From the NCBI RefSeq assembly GCF_012676905.1, contig NZ_CP051428.1, positions 2,876,001-2,940,000 on the forward strand: a stretch of DNA of 64,000 nucleotides, written 5' to 3'. Below are positions 22,852-31,727 of the stretch, in pieces. The notes under the pieces are model-generated. The model saw only the letters and a program-made list of their open reading frames with translations. It did not search any database and had not been told where the DNA came from. Numbering within the stretch: position 1 is the stretch's first letter; each line of letters opens with the position of its first letter. Position numbers and translations under genes: made by a program. This DNA is from Paenibacillus albicereus (GTDB taxonomy: Bacteria > Bacillota > Bacilli > Paenibacillales > Paenibacillaceae).

Positions 22852-23705
22852 TTGCGATGCATGAAGACGGCGACGGTGCCGGGACCGACATGGGCGCCGA
22901 CAACCGGACCGAGCGTCGTGATGGAAGTAGCCTGAACGTTGAAGCTGGATGTGACCGCTTCCTGCAGGTCCAGAGCGGAGCCTCTCTGATGCGTCCAAGC
23001 AAAGTGCACGGCGACCGGCTCCTCCGGCGGGAATTTCTCGCGGAGCATGTCGACGATGCGCTGGATCGCCTTTTTGGAGCCGCGTACCTTGTCCACCGGT
23101 ACGATGACGCCTGTGGAATCGATCGTCAGGATCGGCTTGATATTAAGGATGGAGCCGATGAGGGCAGAAGCTTTGCCGATCCGTCCGCCTTTTTGAAGGT
23201 ATTCGAGCGTATCGACGAGGAAGTACAGCTCGGTCTCGCTGCGCATGCGCTCGATCTCCGCCAGGATGTCGTCCTTGGAGCTGCCCTGGCGGGCCATCTC
23301 GGCCGCGCGAATGACGAGCATGCCGATGCCGCATGAGGCGCTGCGGGAGTCGAACACGGCGATGTCCGCGTCGCGTTCGATCATCGTGCTCGCGAGCAGG
23401 GCCGACTGGTACGTGCCGCTGAACTGCGAGGACAGATGGATGGAGAGGATCGGCCCATCCGGCGACTCGTCCAGCAGCCGTTCGTACACGGCCATGAAGT
23501 CGGCCGGGGACGGCTGGGACGTGGTCGGCAAGCCGCTGAACGCGACCAGCTTGTCGTAGAATTCCTCCGACTTCAGCGTGATCGAGTCCAGAAAGGCCTC
23601 CGTGCCGAACAGGACCTGCAGCGGCACCATCTCGATGCCGAGCTCCCTTCGAATCTCCTCCGGGATATCCGACGTGCTGTCGGTTACGATGCGAACCTGA
23701 GTCAT
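22848..23705 (-). CDS. DegV family fatty-acid-binding protein (FakB-like)
   Basis: Protein of 285 residues that by family binds a long-chain fatty acid and presents it to the kinase FakA, giving acyl phosphate for phospholipid synthesis. The N-terminal IVTDSTSDIPEE and the middle SIHLSSQFSGTYQSALLAS are DegV signatures; the C-terminal GPVVGAHVGPGTVAVF holds the conserved histidine. The start MTQVRIVTD follows GGAGGT by 8 nt. It sits between fakA and recG and overlaps recG by 4 bp. In many Firmicutes fakB genes lie far from fakA, so this linkage suggests a dedicated pair. Confidence 0.88.
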   Translation of the reverse strand: MTQVRIVTDSTSDIPEEIRRELGIEMVPLQVLFGTEAFLDSITLKSEEFYDKLVAFSGLPTTSQPSPADFMAVYERLLDESPDGPILSIHLSSQFSGTYQSALLASTMIERDADIAVFDSRSASCGIGMLVIRAAEMARQGSSKDDILAEIERMRSETELYFLVDTLEYLQKGGRIGKASALIGSILNIKPILTIDSTGVIVPVDKVRGSKKAIQRIVDMLREKFPPEEPVAVHFAWTHQRGSALDLQEAVTSSFNVQATSITTLGPVVGAHVGPGTVAVFMHRK

Positions 23706-23787
23706 AGGGGCTACCTCCACGGCCTTGCGTCGTTCCGCGCGCGGAACCGCAAGGAATGATATGCCGCTCCAGCGGCGCGGGCTTGGA

Positions 23788-25587
23788 TTATTCGAGGGCG
23801 AACAGATACGGATAGAGCGGCTGGCCGCCCTCATGCACCTCGAGCTCGACATCCGGATACGTCTCGGCGACCCAGTCCGCCAGCTCGTCCGTCGCGGACG
23901 CGTCGGAGCCCTCGCCCGTGAGGATCGTCAGCAGGTCTCCGCCGTTCTCCAGCAGCTGCCGGATGAGGCCGCGGCACGCCTCCTGGAGGTCCGACTCGGA
24001 GATGACGATCCGTTTTTCGACGATGCCGATGAAGTCGCCCTCCTGCACCTCGATGCCGTCGATCTCCGTATTGCGTACCGCTTGGGTGACGCTGCCGGAG
24101 CGGACCGCGTCGGCCGCGCCGGCCATGAGCGCGGCATTGCGCTCCGGCGTCTCGCTGTCCTTGAAGGCGAGCACCGCGGCGAGCCCTTGGGGCACCGTGC
24201 GGGTCGGAATGACGGAGACGGAGCGCTCGGACAGCTCTGCCGCCTGCTCCGCCGCCAGGATGATGTTGCTGTTGTTGGGGAGCAGGAAGATATGTTCCGC
24301 CGGCAGCGAAGCGATCGCCTTGAGGAAGTCCTCGGTGCTCGGATTCATCGTCTGGCCGCCCGAGAGGACGATGTCGACGTTGTTGTCGCTGAAAATGCCG
24401 GAGATGCCGTCGCCGATCGCGACCGCGACGATGCCGTACGGCGCCCATTCGTAGGCCGCCTCGGCGATGCCCTGCGGCGAGGAGCCGGTCAGCACCTCGG
24501 CTACGGCCAGCGCCTCGTCCGGCGCCAGATCGGTCCCGAGCGCATTGAAGTCGATCTCCTCGCCCACGATCTCCCGATGCTGCTCGCGCATGTTGAGGAT
24601 GTGCAGCTCGGTCAGCTCGCCGTACTGGTACGCGAGGTTCAGCACGTCGCCGGGACGGCGGGAGTGCACATGCACCTTGACGATCTCGTCGTCGGCGATG
24701 ACGATGATGGAATCGCCGTCCGCGGCGAGCGCCCGCCGGAACGCGTCCTCATCGAACGCCGGAGCGCCCGGAGGAGCGAGCCGGCGCTTGATGAAGAACT
24801 CCATGTCGTAAAAATACTCGATTTCGTTCGTTGAAAGCTGGGCTTGCGCCTTGCCTCCCGCGGAAGGGGATGCCGTTCGGGCGGGCTCGGCCGCGCGCGG
24901 AGCGTCCGTCAAATGGCGGAACGGCTCCGACGGAGCGGACTCGCGGGCCGCATCGCCCGGTACCGCCGCGCCGCCCGTCAGGTACTCGAGAAAGCCTTCG
25001 TAAATGAGCACGAGGCCCTGGCCTCCGGAGTCGACGACGCCGACCTGCTTGAGCACGGGCAGCAGCTCCGGCGTGCGCTGCAGCGATTCGTTCGCCGCCG
25101 CGTAGACCTCCTGCAGGAGAGACTCCATGTCGGAGGCGCGGCGGGCAGCCTGCTGCGCATGACGCGCCGTCTCCCGCGCGACGGTGAGGATCGTGCCCTC
25201 CACCGGCTTGACGACGGCCTTGTAGGCCATGTCGACGCCTTGCTGGAGCGCGGCCGCGAATTGCATCGGGTCGGCCTCGTCGAGTCCGGACAGAGCCTTG
25301 GCCGTGCCGCGGAACAGCTGGGACAGAATGACGCCGGAGTTGCCGCGAGCGCCCATCAGCAGTCCCTTGGACAGCGCCTCCGCCGTACGGCCGACCGAAT
25401 CCGAGCGCTTTCCTTGCAGCTCCCGCACCCCGGAGGCCATCGTTAAGTTCATGTTCGTTCCCGTATCGCCGTCCGGAACGGGAAATACATTCAGAGCGTT
25501 GACGCGTTCCGCGCCGCGCTGCAGCTTCTCCGCACCGAGCAAAGCCATACCGGCGAAGTCCGAACCATTAATAAAGCGCTTTCCCAA
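23788..25587 (-). CDS. fakA: Fatty acid kinase catalytic subunit FakA (YloV, DAK2 domain)
   Basis: ATP-binding component of fatty acid kinase, 599 residues. The N-terminal DhaL-like domain has the metal-binding NVFPVPDGDTGTNMNLTM, then GARGNSGVILSQL; the C-terminal half is the FakA C-terminal domain with EYFYDMEFFIKRR and DGISGIFSDNNVD. The start codon is TTG: AGGAAGGGG lies upstream and no ATG is available before the conserved FINGSDF. It follows the Asp23-family gene by about 20 nt, as yloU-yloV do in B. subtilis, and precedes the FakB-like gene. Confidence 0.93.
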   Translation of the reverse strand: MGKRFINGSDFAGMALLGAEKLQRGAERVNALNVFPVPDGDTGTNMNLTMASGVRELQGKRSDSVGRTAEALSKGLLMGARGNSGVILSQLFRGTAKALSGLDEADPMQFAAALQQGVDMAYKAVVKPVEGTILTVARETARHAQQAARRASDMESLLQEVYAAANESLQRTPELLPVLKQVGVVDSGGQGLVLIYEGFLEYLTGGAAVPGDAARESAPSEPFRHLTDAPRAAEPARTASPSAGGKAQAQLSTNEIEYFYDMEFFIKRRLAPPGAPAFDEDAFRRALAADGDSIIVIADDEIVKVHVHSRRPGDVLNLAYQYGELTELHILNMREQHREIVGEEIDFNALGTDLAPDEALAVAEVLTGSSPQGIAEAAYEWAPYGIVAVAIGDGISGIFSDNNVDIVLSGGQTMNPSTEDFLKAIASLPAEHIFLLPNNSNIILAAEQAAELSERSVSVIPTRTVPQGLAAVLAFKDSETPERNAALMAGAADAVRSGSVTQAVRNTEIDGIEVQEGDFIGIVEKRIVISESDLQEACRGLIRQLLENGGDLLTILTGEGSDASATDELADWVAETYPDVELEVHEGGQPLYPYLFALE

Positions 25588-25607
25588 GCAAAATTTCCCC
25601 TTCCTGA

Positions 25608-25967
25608 CTAACTGATGACCCGCACGCCCTGGACAAAAATATGGACATGGTCGACCTTGAGGCCGATCACTTCATTCAGTACGTATTTGACCTTGGTCTG
25701 GATGTTGTGGGCAACCTCGGAAATCCGGGTGCCGTAGCCGACGATGATGTGCAGGTCGATATGCGTCTCCTCGCTCTCGCGCCGCACCTCGACGCCTCGG
25801 GAGAGGTTGTCCCGCTTGAGCAGCTCGGCGATTCCGTCCTTGAGCTGCTTGCGGGATGCCATGCCGACAAGGCCGTAGCATTCCAGCGCCGCCGAGCCCG
25901 CGATGACGGCGATTACATCGTCTGTTACGTTGATTTTACCTAATTCGTTGGCAAGCTGCATAGGCAT
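25608..25967 (-). CDS. Asp23/Gls24 family envelope stress protein (YloU-like)
   Basis: Small 119-residue protein of the Asp23 (DUF322) family with the typical pattern INVTDDVIAVIAGSAALECYGLVGM and VRRESEETHIDLHIIVGYGTRI. The B. subtilis homologue YloU is encoded just upstream of yloV, as here, and is implicated in envelope or lipid-linked functions. There is no membrane segment, so it probably works by partner binding. Start: ATG about 11 nt after AAGGAG; a second ATG (MQLANEL) two codons later is also possible. A second family member lies near the right end of the window. Confidence 0.9.
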   Translation of the reverse strand: MPMQLANELGKINVTDDVIAVIAGSAALECYGLVGMASRKQLKDGIAELLKRDNLSRGVEVRRESEETHIDLHIIVGYGTRISEVAHNIQTKVKYVLNEVIGLKVDHVHIFVQGVRVIS

Positions 25968-26257
25968 GGCCGGTCACACGCTCCTTCTCTGCGGGCCGTT
26001 CGGCTGATGCCGACTGCGCCCAAAGCCCCTGGTTGGCCGGGACTGACCTTCATTGTACTATAAACGGAAGCGATTATGAAGTCTGAAACGCCGTTCTCTT
26101 CCGTTTTCGCGTATTTGCGCCGTTTTCCCGCCCGCGCGTCCTGCCAAACGATGGTTGATGAGACGGGCGTTCTATGATAAGATAACCAAGTATGTTTGCC
26201 TACGGAATCCTTCGGTTTCGTACTTGCAACCTGCAAGCTGCAAAGGAGGTGTACTGC
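25968..26257. promoter_or_regulatory. Divergent promoter region, asp23-fakA operon / rpmB
   Basis: AT-rich interval. For rpmB, TTGATG (26155-26160) and TAAGAT (26178-26183) are 17 bp apart. For the minus-strand operon a TACAAT preceded 18 bp upstream by TTCATA is a weaker candidate near 26050-26080. Confidence 0.6.
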
Positions 26258-26446
26258 ATGTCTCGCAAATGCTTCGTTACGGGTAAGGCACCCGGCACAG
26301 GAAACCACGTTTCCCACGCGAATAACCGCAACCGCCGCACTTGGGGCGTCAACGTTCAGAAGGTCCGCATTCTGGTCGACGGCAAGCCAAAACGCGTTTG
26401 GGTCAGCACCCGCGCTCTGAAATCCGGCAAAGTCACTCGTGTATAA
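26258..26446 (+). CDS. rpmB: 50S ribosomal protein L28
   Basis: Component of the large ribosomal subunit, 62 residues, highly basic. [29 protein letters not shown] and [12 protein letters not shown] are diagnostic. The start has an ideal AAAGGAGGTG 8 nt upstream; a longer in-frame reading lacks a ribosome binding site. It is a single gene between its own promoter and terminator, on the strand opposite to yloU-fakA, as in B. subtilis. Confidence 0.98.
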   Translation: MSRKCFVTGKAPGTGNHVSHANNRNRRTWGVNVQKVRILVDGKPKRVWVSTRALKSGKVTRV

Positions 26447-26453
26447 TCGCACC

Positions 26454-26501
26454 AAAAACAGCGTTCCGCCGTTCACTAGACGGCAGGAACGCTGTTTTTT
26501 T
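26454..26501 (+). terminator. Terminator of rpmB
   Basis: AAAAACAGCGTTCCGCCGT pairs with ACGGCAGGAACGCTGTTTTT, followed by further T residues. It starts 8 nt after the rpmB stop. Confidence 0.92.
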
Positions 26502-26620
26502 CGTCTTCGCGGCTTTGCTCCCCCGCCGCACGCGAAAAAGAGCGTGCGCCATGCCGGCGCGGCGCTCTTTCGTCGCTCGGGTTCGAAAGTCGGGCGGCCG
26601 GCAGCCGCAGTCCCGGACGC

Positions 26621-26701
26621 TCAGCTCTTTTGGAAGGTGTTCAGGAGCGCCTTGACGAATCCGCCCAGAAATTTCGGCAGCTTGATCGTATAGAACTTCA
26701 T
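26621..26701 (-). CDS. spoVM: Stage V sporulation protein M (26 residues)
   Basis: A 26-residue amphipathic peptide beginning MKFYTIKLPKFLGGFVKAL and ending NTFQKS, almost identical to SpoVM of B. subtilis, which recognises the convex forespore membrane, anchors SpoIVA and inhibits FtsH during coat assembly. Pro9, needed for curvature recognition, is present. An AGGAGGG lies 6 nt upstream of the ATG. It lies between rpmB and the rpe block, the same neighbourhood as in B. subtilis. A terminator upstream isolates it from the rpe operon, so it needs its own promoter, which I could not place with confidence. Confidence 0.97.
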   Translation of the reverse strand: MKFYTIKLPKFLGGFVKALLNTFQKS

Positions 26702-26802
26702 GCTTCATCCCTCCTCGAAATCGCTGATCGTAGACGGGCAGCACTGCCGGGCCTGCATGTTCATCCCCGTTTCAGGCCGCACGGGCCCATTCCCTCGAAA
26801 AC

Positions 26803-26836
26803 AAAAAAGGCTACAAGAACCTAGGTTCATGTAACC
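26803..26836 (-). terminator. Terminator of the rsgA-rpe-membrane protein operon
   Basis: GGTTACATGAAC pairs with GTTCTTGTAGCC (one mismatch) around CTAG and is followed by TTTTTTG on the minus strand. Confidence 0.8.
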
Positions 26837-26933
26837 ATCCTATGCGGACTCGCGGTGTCCTATTCCGAGGGCCGAGCCTAATGGCTGATCGGGTCCATCG
26901 CCGCCACCGTTGCCCCTCCCGCAGCTCTGCCGG

Positions 26934-27200
26934 CTACGGAGCGGTCGGCATGTCGCGGATGAACATCACCATCGTGATGAACAGCACGAACAGGAAGAAG
27001 AACGCGAGCGCCGAGACGACGAAGCCGATGCGGCGTCCGAGCGACTCGTGCCGGCGGAAGAAGCGCACGCCCAGCCAAAGCGCGAGGAGCGAGAAGACGA
27101 AGCGCAGGACGCTCGGTATGAGCACGAACATGGCCAGCAGCGCTCCGCCGAGCACTCCATACCCGGCGACGGCCGCAATGGTTTTCAGCCTCTCTCCCAT
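26934..27200 (-). CDS. Small membrane protein of unknown function
   Basis: 88 residues with three hydrophobic stretches: IAAVAGYGVLGGALLAMFVLI, SVLRFVFSLLALWLGVRFF and IGFVVSALAFFFLFVLFITMVMF. A basic patch (RRHESLGRR) between the second and third suggests a cytoplasmic loop. It begins 5 nt after the rpe stop, with GAGGTAGG upstream, so it is co-transcribed with rpe and rsgA. No family was recognised. B. subtilis has thiN in a similar place, but this protein is unrelated to it. Confidence 0.7.
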   Translation of the reverse strand: MGERLKTIAAVAGYGVLGGALLAMFVLIPSVLRFVFSLLALWLGVRFFRRHESLGRRIGFVVSALAFFFLFVLFITMVMFIRDMPTAP

Positions 27201-27205
27201 CGCGC

Positions 27206-27850
27206 CTACCTCAGCGCGGCGATCGCCGCCGCAGGCGAATCGTGGCCGAAGACGTAGCTGCCGGCGACGAGCACGTCCGCGCCGGCCTCCCGCACGAGCG
27301 CCGACGTCGACGGATTGATGCCTCCGTCGACCTGGACGGAGACGCCGCTCAGCCCGCGTTCATGCAGCCGCGAGCGCAGGTCGCGGAGCTTTTGCAGCGA
27401 ATACGGAATGAACGACTGCCCGCCGAAGCCGGGGTTGACCGTCATCACGAGCACGAGGTCGACATCCTCCAGCACCGGCTCGAGCAGGCTGATCGGCGTC
27501 GCCGGATTGAGCGCGACACCGGCCGGCAGGCCGAGATCCTTGATCTGATGCAGCGTGCGGTGCAGATGCGTGCACGCTTCGAGGTGGACGGTGATGCGGT
27601 CCGCTCCGGCCGCCGCATAGTCCGCGATGCTGCGCTCCGGCTGCTCGATCATCAGATGCACGTCGAAGGGCAGCTTCGTCGCTCCGCGCACGGCGGAGAT
27701 GATCGGAGGGCCGAACGTCAGGTTCGGGACGAACCGCCCGTCCATGACGTCGACATGGATCCAGTCGGCGCCGGCCTGCTCGATCGCGGCGATCTCGTCG
27801 CCGAGCTTGGCAAAATCAGCGGATAGAATCGAGGGTGCGATGATGGTCAT
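27206..27850 (-). CDS. rpe: Ribulose-phosphate 3-epimerase
   Basis: TIM-barrel enzyme of the pentose phosphate pathway that interconverts ribulose-5-phosphate and xylulose-5-phosphate; 214 residues, normal length. Visible motifs: [16 protein letters not shown] at the start, [20 protein letters not shown] with metal ligands His and Asp, [15 protein letters not shown], and [29 protein letters not shown] (phosphate site). The ATG follows GGAGG and lies 2 nt from the rsgA stop, so the genes are coupled. Confidence 0.97.
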   Translation of the reverse strand: MTIIAPSILSADFAKLGDEIAAIEQAGADWIHVDVMDGRFVPNLTFGPPIISAVRGATKLPFDVHLMIEQPERSIADYAAAGADRITVHLEACTHLHRTLHQIKDLGLPAGVALNPATPISLLEPVLEDVDLVLVMTVNPGFGGQSFIPYSLQKLRDLRSRLHERGLSGVSVQVDGGINPSTSALVREAGADVLVAGSYVFGHDSPAAAIAALR

Positions 27851-27852
27851 GG

Positions 27853-28776
27853 TCAGTACCTCCGCTTTTTCTCTTTCATTTCGCCCAGGAACTGGACGTA
27901 GCTGTCATGGCGGCTCTGCGCCGCTTCGCCCGCCGCCAGCGCGGCCAGCACGGCGCAGCCCGGCTCATGCGTATGCGTGCAGCCCCGGAACTTGCAGCCG
28001 GCGGAAAGCGCCCGGAACTCGCGGTAGCCGTAGCCGAGGTCCTCGATGCCGAGCTCCTGAAAATCGAGCTGGCTGAATCCGGGCGTGTCGGCGACATGCC
28101 CCGTCCCGACGCGCACCAGCTCGACATGCCGGGTCGTATGCCGCCCTCGGCCGAGCCGGGCGCTGATCTCGCTCGTCTCCAGCTCCAGCCCCGGCAGCAG
28201 CGCGTTCAGCAGCGAGGACTTGCCGACGCCGGACTGTCCGGCGAACAGCGCCAGCCGGCCATCAAGCGTCTCGCGCAGCTCTTCGAGGCCGGAGCCCCGG
28301 CGCGAGCTCGTCCCGATGACGCGGTAGCCGATGCGTCCGTAGATCCGCTGCACCGTCTCCGCCGCCTCGATCGCCTCTTTGCGGCCCTCCTCCGACAAGT
28401 CCTGCTTGCTGAGGCAGAGCACCGCCTCCAGTCCCGCATGCTCGATATGGACGAGGAACTTATCCAGCAGCGTGAGGCTGAGCGAAGGCTCCGTGACCGA
28501 AAAGACCAGCACGGCCAGATCGGCGTTCGCGACCGGCGGCCGCACGAGCTCCGTCGACCGCGAATGGATGGCCTCGACCGTGCCCTCGCCCGTGCCGCTG
28601 ACGCTGAAATCGACGCGGTCGCCGACGAGCGGCGACTCGCCGCGCTTCTTGAAGATGCCGCGCGCGCGGCATTGGATCGGCTGCTCCGAGCCGCCGTCCT
28701 CGGCCACGTAATAATAGCCGCTCAGAGCCTTGACGATGAGTCCTTGGCCCTCGCGGGCCGAGCCGTCCTTAGTCAT
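27853..28776 (-). CDS. rsgA: Ribosome small subunit-dependent GTPase RsgA
   Basis: Circularly permuted GTPase of 307 residues that checks 30S subunit maturation. Domains: N-terminal OB fold ([13 protein letters not shown]...[20 protein letters not shown]), permuted G domain with G4 LSKQDL before G1 [12 protein letters not shown] and G3 DTPGFSQ, and a C-terminal zinc knuckle [14 protein letters not shown]. The start overlaps the end of prkC by 8 bp and has AGGGAGGG upstream. The order prkC-rsgA-rpe is that of B. subtilis, where PrkC phosphorylates this GTPase. Confidence 0.97.
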   Translation of the reverse strand: MTKDGSAREGQGLIVKALSGYYYVAEDGGSEQPIQCRARGIFKKRGESPLVGDRVDFSVSGTGEGTVEAIHSRSTELVRPPVANADLAVLVFSVTEPSLSLTLLDKFLVHIEHAGLEAVLCLSKQDLSEEGRKEAIEAAETVQRIYGRIGYRVIGTSSRRGSGLEELRETLDGRLALFAGQSGVGKSSLLNALLPGLELETSEISARLGRGRHTTRHVELVRVGTGHVADTPGFSQLDFQELGIEDLGYGYREFRALSAGCKFRGCTHTHEPGCAVLAALAAGEAAQSRHDSYVQFLGEMKEKKRRY

Positions 28777-30946
28777 CGTCGCCCTCCCTGCCGTCTTCCG
28801 ATCCGAAGGCGGTCTCCTGTCCCTCGTCCGGTCCGCCGGGGCCGGCGGCTGCGTTCGGATCGCCCGTCGGACTGCTCTCCGGCGGCGCGGTTGGCGAAGG
28901 ACTCGGCTCGGTCCCCGGCACGGTCGTCGGACCGCTGTCGGCGCCGCTCTTGGCTTCGTCATAAGTGCGGGAGAACGTGTCGGCGAGCTGGCCGTCGCGG
29001 TAGACGCTGACGAACGCCTCCGTATTCGGCGCGAGCACGACCTTCACCGGGAAGCTGCGCGTATCCTTGATCGCGCGCTTGTGGGCTTCGATGTCCTTGC
29101 CGGTGGCGTCGGTGTAGACGATGCGGATCTCGCTCGCCCGGCCGGCACGCGCCGGAGAGATCAGCAGGTCGAACGTGTACTCCAGCGCGTCTCTCGGCAG
29201 GCCCGAGCTGACCGTGATGGACACCTGCTCGCCCTTGCGGGCCGGGCTTCCGGCATCGTAAGGGAATTGCGAGAGCACTTCGCCTTCCGGCTTGTAGCTG
29301 CCTTCCTTGACGATATTGTCCTCCCGCAGCTGCAAGCCCGCTTCCTCGATGAGCTTGCGGGCCTCCTCGACCGTCTTGCCGACGAGATCCGGCATCTTCA
29401 CCGTCTCCGGACCTTTGCTGACGGTCAGCGTCACCGTGTCGACCAGCGGGTCAAGCTGGCTGTCCGCGCCCGGCTCCTGGCTCAGCACGACGCCCGGCTC
29501 CGCCGCATCGTCGGCGATCTCGTTCAGGCGGATCGATCCTTCCGGGAAGCCGAGCGCCCGGAGCGCGGCGACGACGTCGGCCGCCTTTTGCCCCCGGTAG
29601 TCCGCGATCGGCTTGAGCTCGGGGCCGTCGCTGATCGACAGCCTGACCCGCGAGCCGGTCTTGACGCGCATGTTGGACTTGGATTGAGCGAACACCTGGT
29701 CCTTCGGCACGTCCGGCTTGAACGCCCGGATGGACGGCTCCTCCAGCAGCAGCCCTTTCGCCTCCAGGGCGGCTTTGGCATCCGTCTCGGTCATGCCGAC
29801 GACGTACGGCACGTCGACCTCCGCGACGTCGAGCGACCCGGACACGAGCCGGAAGACGCCATAGACGGCGGCCAGCACGGCCAGCGTGGAGAGCACGATG
29901 ACGAGCGGCTTCACCCAGCCTCGCCGGCGCTCCGGCTCCTCGTCCGCCTCTTCCTCGTCGACGGCCTCCTGCCGCGCGGTCGCATGGCCGTCCTCCAGCG
30001 GGGAGGACGGCGGCACGACGCCGGGCTGGCCCGTCTCCTTGAGCTCGCGGCCGGGCCGGATGGCCGGCATGACGCGCGTCTCGTCGAAGTCGCCGCCGCC
30101 GAACTGCAGCTTCGGCTCATTGCGGCGGGACGGCGACAGCGCCGTCTCCAGATCCTCCAGCATCTCGCCCGCGGAGCGGTAGCGCTCGGACGGGTTTTTG
30201 CGCAGCGCCTTGATGATGACGTTCTCGACGCTCTGCGGCACGAGCGGATTGACGGTGCGCGGGTCCTCCAGCGGCTCTTGAAGATGCTTGAGCGCGACGC
30301 TGATCGGGCTCTCTCCGAGGAAGGGCAGCTTGCCCGTCACCATCTGGTAAAGCACGATGCCGAGCGAGTAGATGTCGGACTTCTCGCCGGCGCTGACGCC
30401 CTTGGCGTGCTCCGGGGAGAAGTAGTGCACCGAACCGATGACAGAGCCCGCCTGGGTGATCGTCGACGAGGTGACGGCGCGCGCGATGCCGAAATCCGTC
30501 ACCTTCACCCGCCCGTTCTTGCCGATCAGAATGTTGTGCGGCTTGATGTCCCGGTGGATGATGTGGTTCTGATGGGCATGGTCGAGCGCGTCGGCGATCT
30601 GCGCCGCGATGCGCACCGCCTCGTCCGCCTGGAGCGGCGCGCGCTCCTGGATGACCTCGTTGAGGTTCTGGCCGTCGACGCATTCCATGACGATATAGTG
30701 GATGTCTTCTTCCTGGCCGACATCGTAGATGCTGACGACATTCGGATGGGACAACGCCGCTGCCGATTGGGCTTCCCGACGGAAGCGCCGGATGAATTCC
30801 TCGTCGTGCACGTATTGCTGCCGCAGCACCTTGACCGCGACGTTGCGGCTGAGCAGCAGGTCATGGGCCTTGTACACGAGCGCCATGCCCCCGCCTCCGA
30901 TGCGGGTCAGAATCTCGTAGCGGCCCCCTAGTTCTCTTCCGATCAT
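28769..30946 (-). CDS. prkC: PASTA-domain Ser/Thr protein kinase PrkC
   Basis: Membrane kinase of 725 residues sensing muropeptides; in Bacillus it triggers germination and regulates translation and cell-wall factors. The N-terminal kinase domain has HRDIKPHNILIG (catalytic loop), DFGIARAVTSS (activation loop) and FSPEHAKG. One membrane segment (VKPLVIVLSTLAVLAAVYGVF) follows an acidic linker. Outside are three PASTA repeats (from YVVGMTETDAKAALE, YRGQKAADVVAALR and LVGKTVEEARKLIEE), then an extra C-terminal domain and a low-complexity Pro/Ser/Gly tail. It starts 10 nt after prpC and overlaps rsgA. Confidence 0.97.
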   Translation of the reverse strand: MIGRELGGRYEILTRIGGGGMALVYKAHDLLLSRNVAVKVLRQQYVHDEEFIRRFRREAQSAAALSHPNVVSIYDVGQEEDIHYIVMECVDGQNLNEVIQERAPLQADEAVRIAAQIADALDHAHQNHIIHRDIKPHNILIGKNGRVKVTDFGIARAVTSSTITQAGSVIGSVHYFSPEHAKGVSAGEKSDIYSLGIVLYQMVTGKLPFLGESPISVALKHLQEPLEDPRTVNPLVPQSVENVIIKALRKNPSERYRSAGEMLEDLETALSPSRRNEPKLQFGGGDFDETRVMPAIRPGRELKETGQPGVVPPSSPLEDGHATARQEAVDEEEADEEPERRRGWVKPLVIVLSTLAVLAAVYGVFRLVSGSLDVAEVDVPYVVGMTETDAKAALEAKGLLLEEPSIRAFKPDVPKDQVFAQSKSNMRVKTGSRVRLSISDGPELKPIADYRGQKAADVVAALRALGFPEGSIRLNEIADDAAEPGVVLSQEPGADSQLDPLVDTVTLTVSKGPETVKMPDLVGKTVEEARKLIEEAGLQLREDNIVKEGSYKPEGEVLSQFPYDAGSPARKGEQVSITVSSGLPRDALEYTFDLLISPARAGRASEIRIVYTDATGKDIEAHKRAIKDTRSFPVKVVLAPNTEAFVSVYRDGQLADTFSRTYDEAKSGADSGPTTVPGTEPSPSPTAPPESSPTGDPNAAAGPGGPDEGQETAFGSEDGREGDDD

Positions 30947-30956
30947 GATGAAGTCC

Positions 30957-31715
30957 TCACTCCTCCCCGTCCGCTGCGGCGCCGGATTGCATCAGGACTA
31001 CCGTGATATTGTCGTCTCCGCCCGCGGCAAGCGCCTGCGAGATCAGCCGATCCGCCTTGGCCTCGAGGCTCAGTCCGGCGTCTCCCGCGACCTGCAGCAG
31101 CTCCGTGTCGCCCAGCATGCCGCTCAGGCCGTCGCTGCACAGCAGCAGGATGTCTCCCGGCCGCCAGTCCAGCGCCTGCACGTCCAGCTCGACCTCCTCG
31201 TCGGTGCCGAGCGCCCGCGTGAGCACGTTGCGGCGCGGATGATGGGCGGCTTCCTCGAAGCTGATCTGGCCGGAGCGCACGAGCTCGTTGACGAGCGTAT
31301 GGTCCTCGGTCAGCTGGGCGATGCCCTGCTCCGAGATGCGGTAGGCGCGGCTGTCGCCGATGTGGCCGAGAATCAGGCGGGTCTCCTCGACGAACAGGGC
31401 CGCGACGACCGTCGTGCCCATGTTGTGGTACTGCTCGTTGCGGGACGCCATGTCGTACACGACCTCGTTGGCGCGCCGGATCGCCTCCTGCAGCATGCGG
31501 CTCGCCTCGTCGGCGGACGCTTCGGCCGGAAGCGGCTCCATCGCCTCGCGGAAAGCGTCCACGGCGAGCTGGCTGGCGACGTCGCCGGCCTGATGGCCGC
31601 CCATGCCGTCGGCTACGATCGCGAGCGTCAGCCCCCCGGCCGTCACGCCCGCCCACGAACGATCCTCGTTGGCCATGCGGATGCGGCCGATATCACTGCG
31701 GTTCACTGTCAACAT
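30957..31715 (-). CDS. prpC: PP2C-type Ser/Thr phosphatase PrpC (Stp)
   Basis: Manganese-dependent phosphatase of 252 residues that reverses PrkC phosphorylation. PP2C motifs: RMANEDRSW, VADGMGGHQAGDVAS with the metal-binding Asp-Gly pair, LGHIGDSRAYR, LLLCSDGLSGML and GGDDNITVVLMQ. The ATG lies close behind GAGGTGA. It is encoded directly upstream of its kinase and 12 nt downstream of rlmN, the same order as in B. subtilis. Confidence 0.97.
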   Translation of the reverse strand: MLTVNRSDIGRIRMANEDRSWAGVTAGGLTLAIVADGMGGHQAGDVASQLAVDAFREAMEPLPAEASADEASRMLQEAIRRANEVVYDMASRNEQYHNMGTTVVAALFVEETRLILGHIGDSRAYRISEQGIAQLTEDHTLVNELVRSGQISFEEAAHHPRRNVLTRALGTDEEVELDVQALDWRPGDILLLCSDGLSGMLGDTELLQVAGDAGLSLEAKADRLISQALAAGGDDNITVVLMQSGAAADGEE

Positions 31716-31727
31716 CCCGTCACCTCG

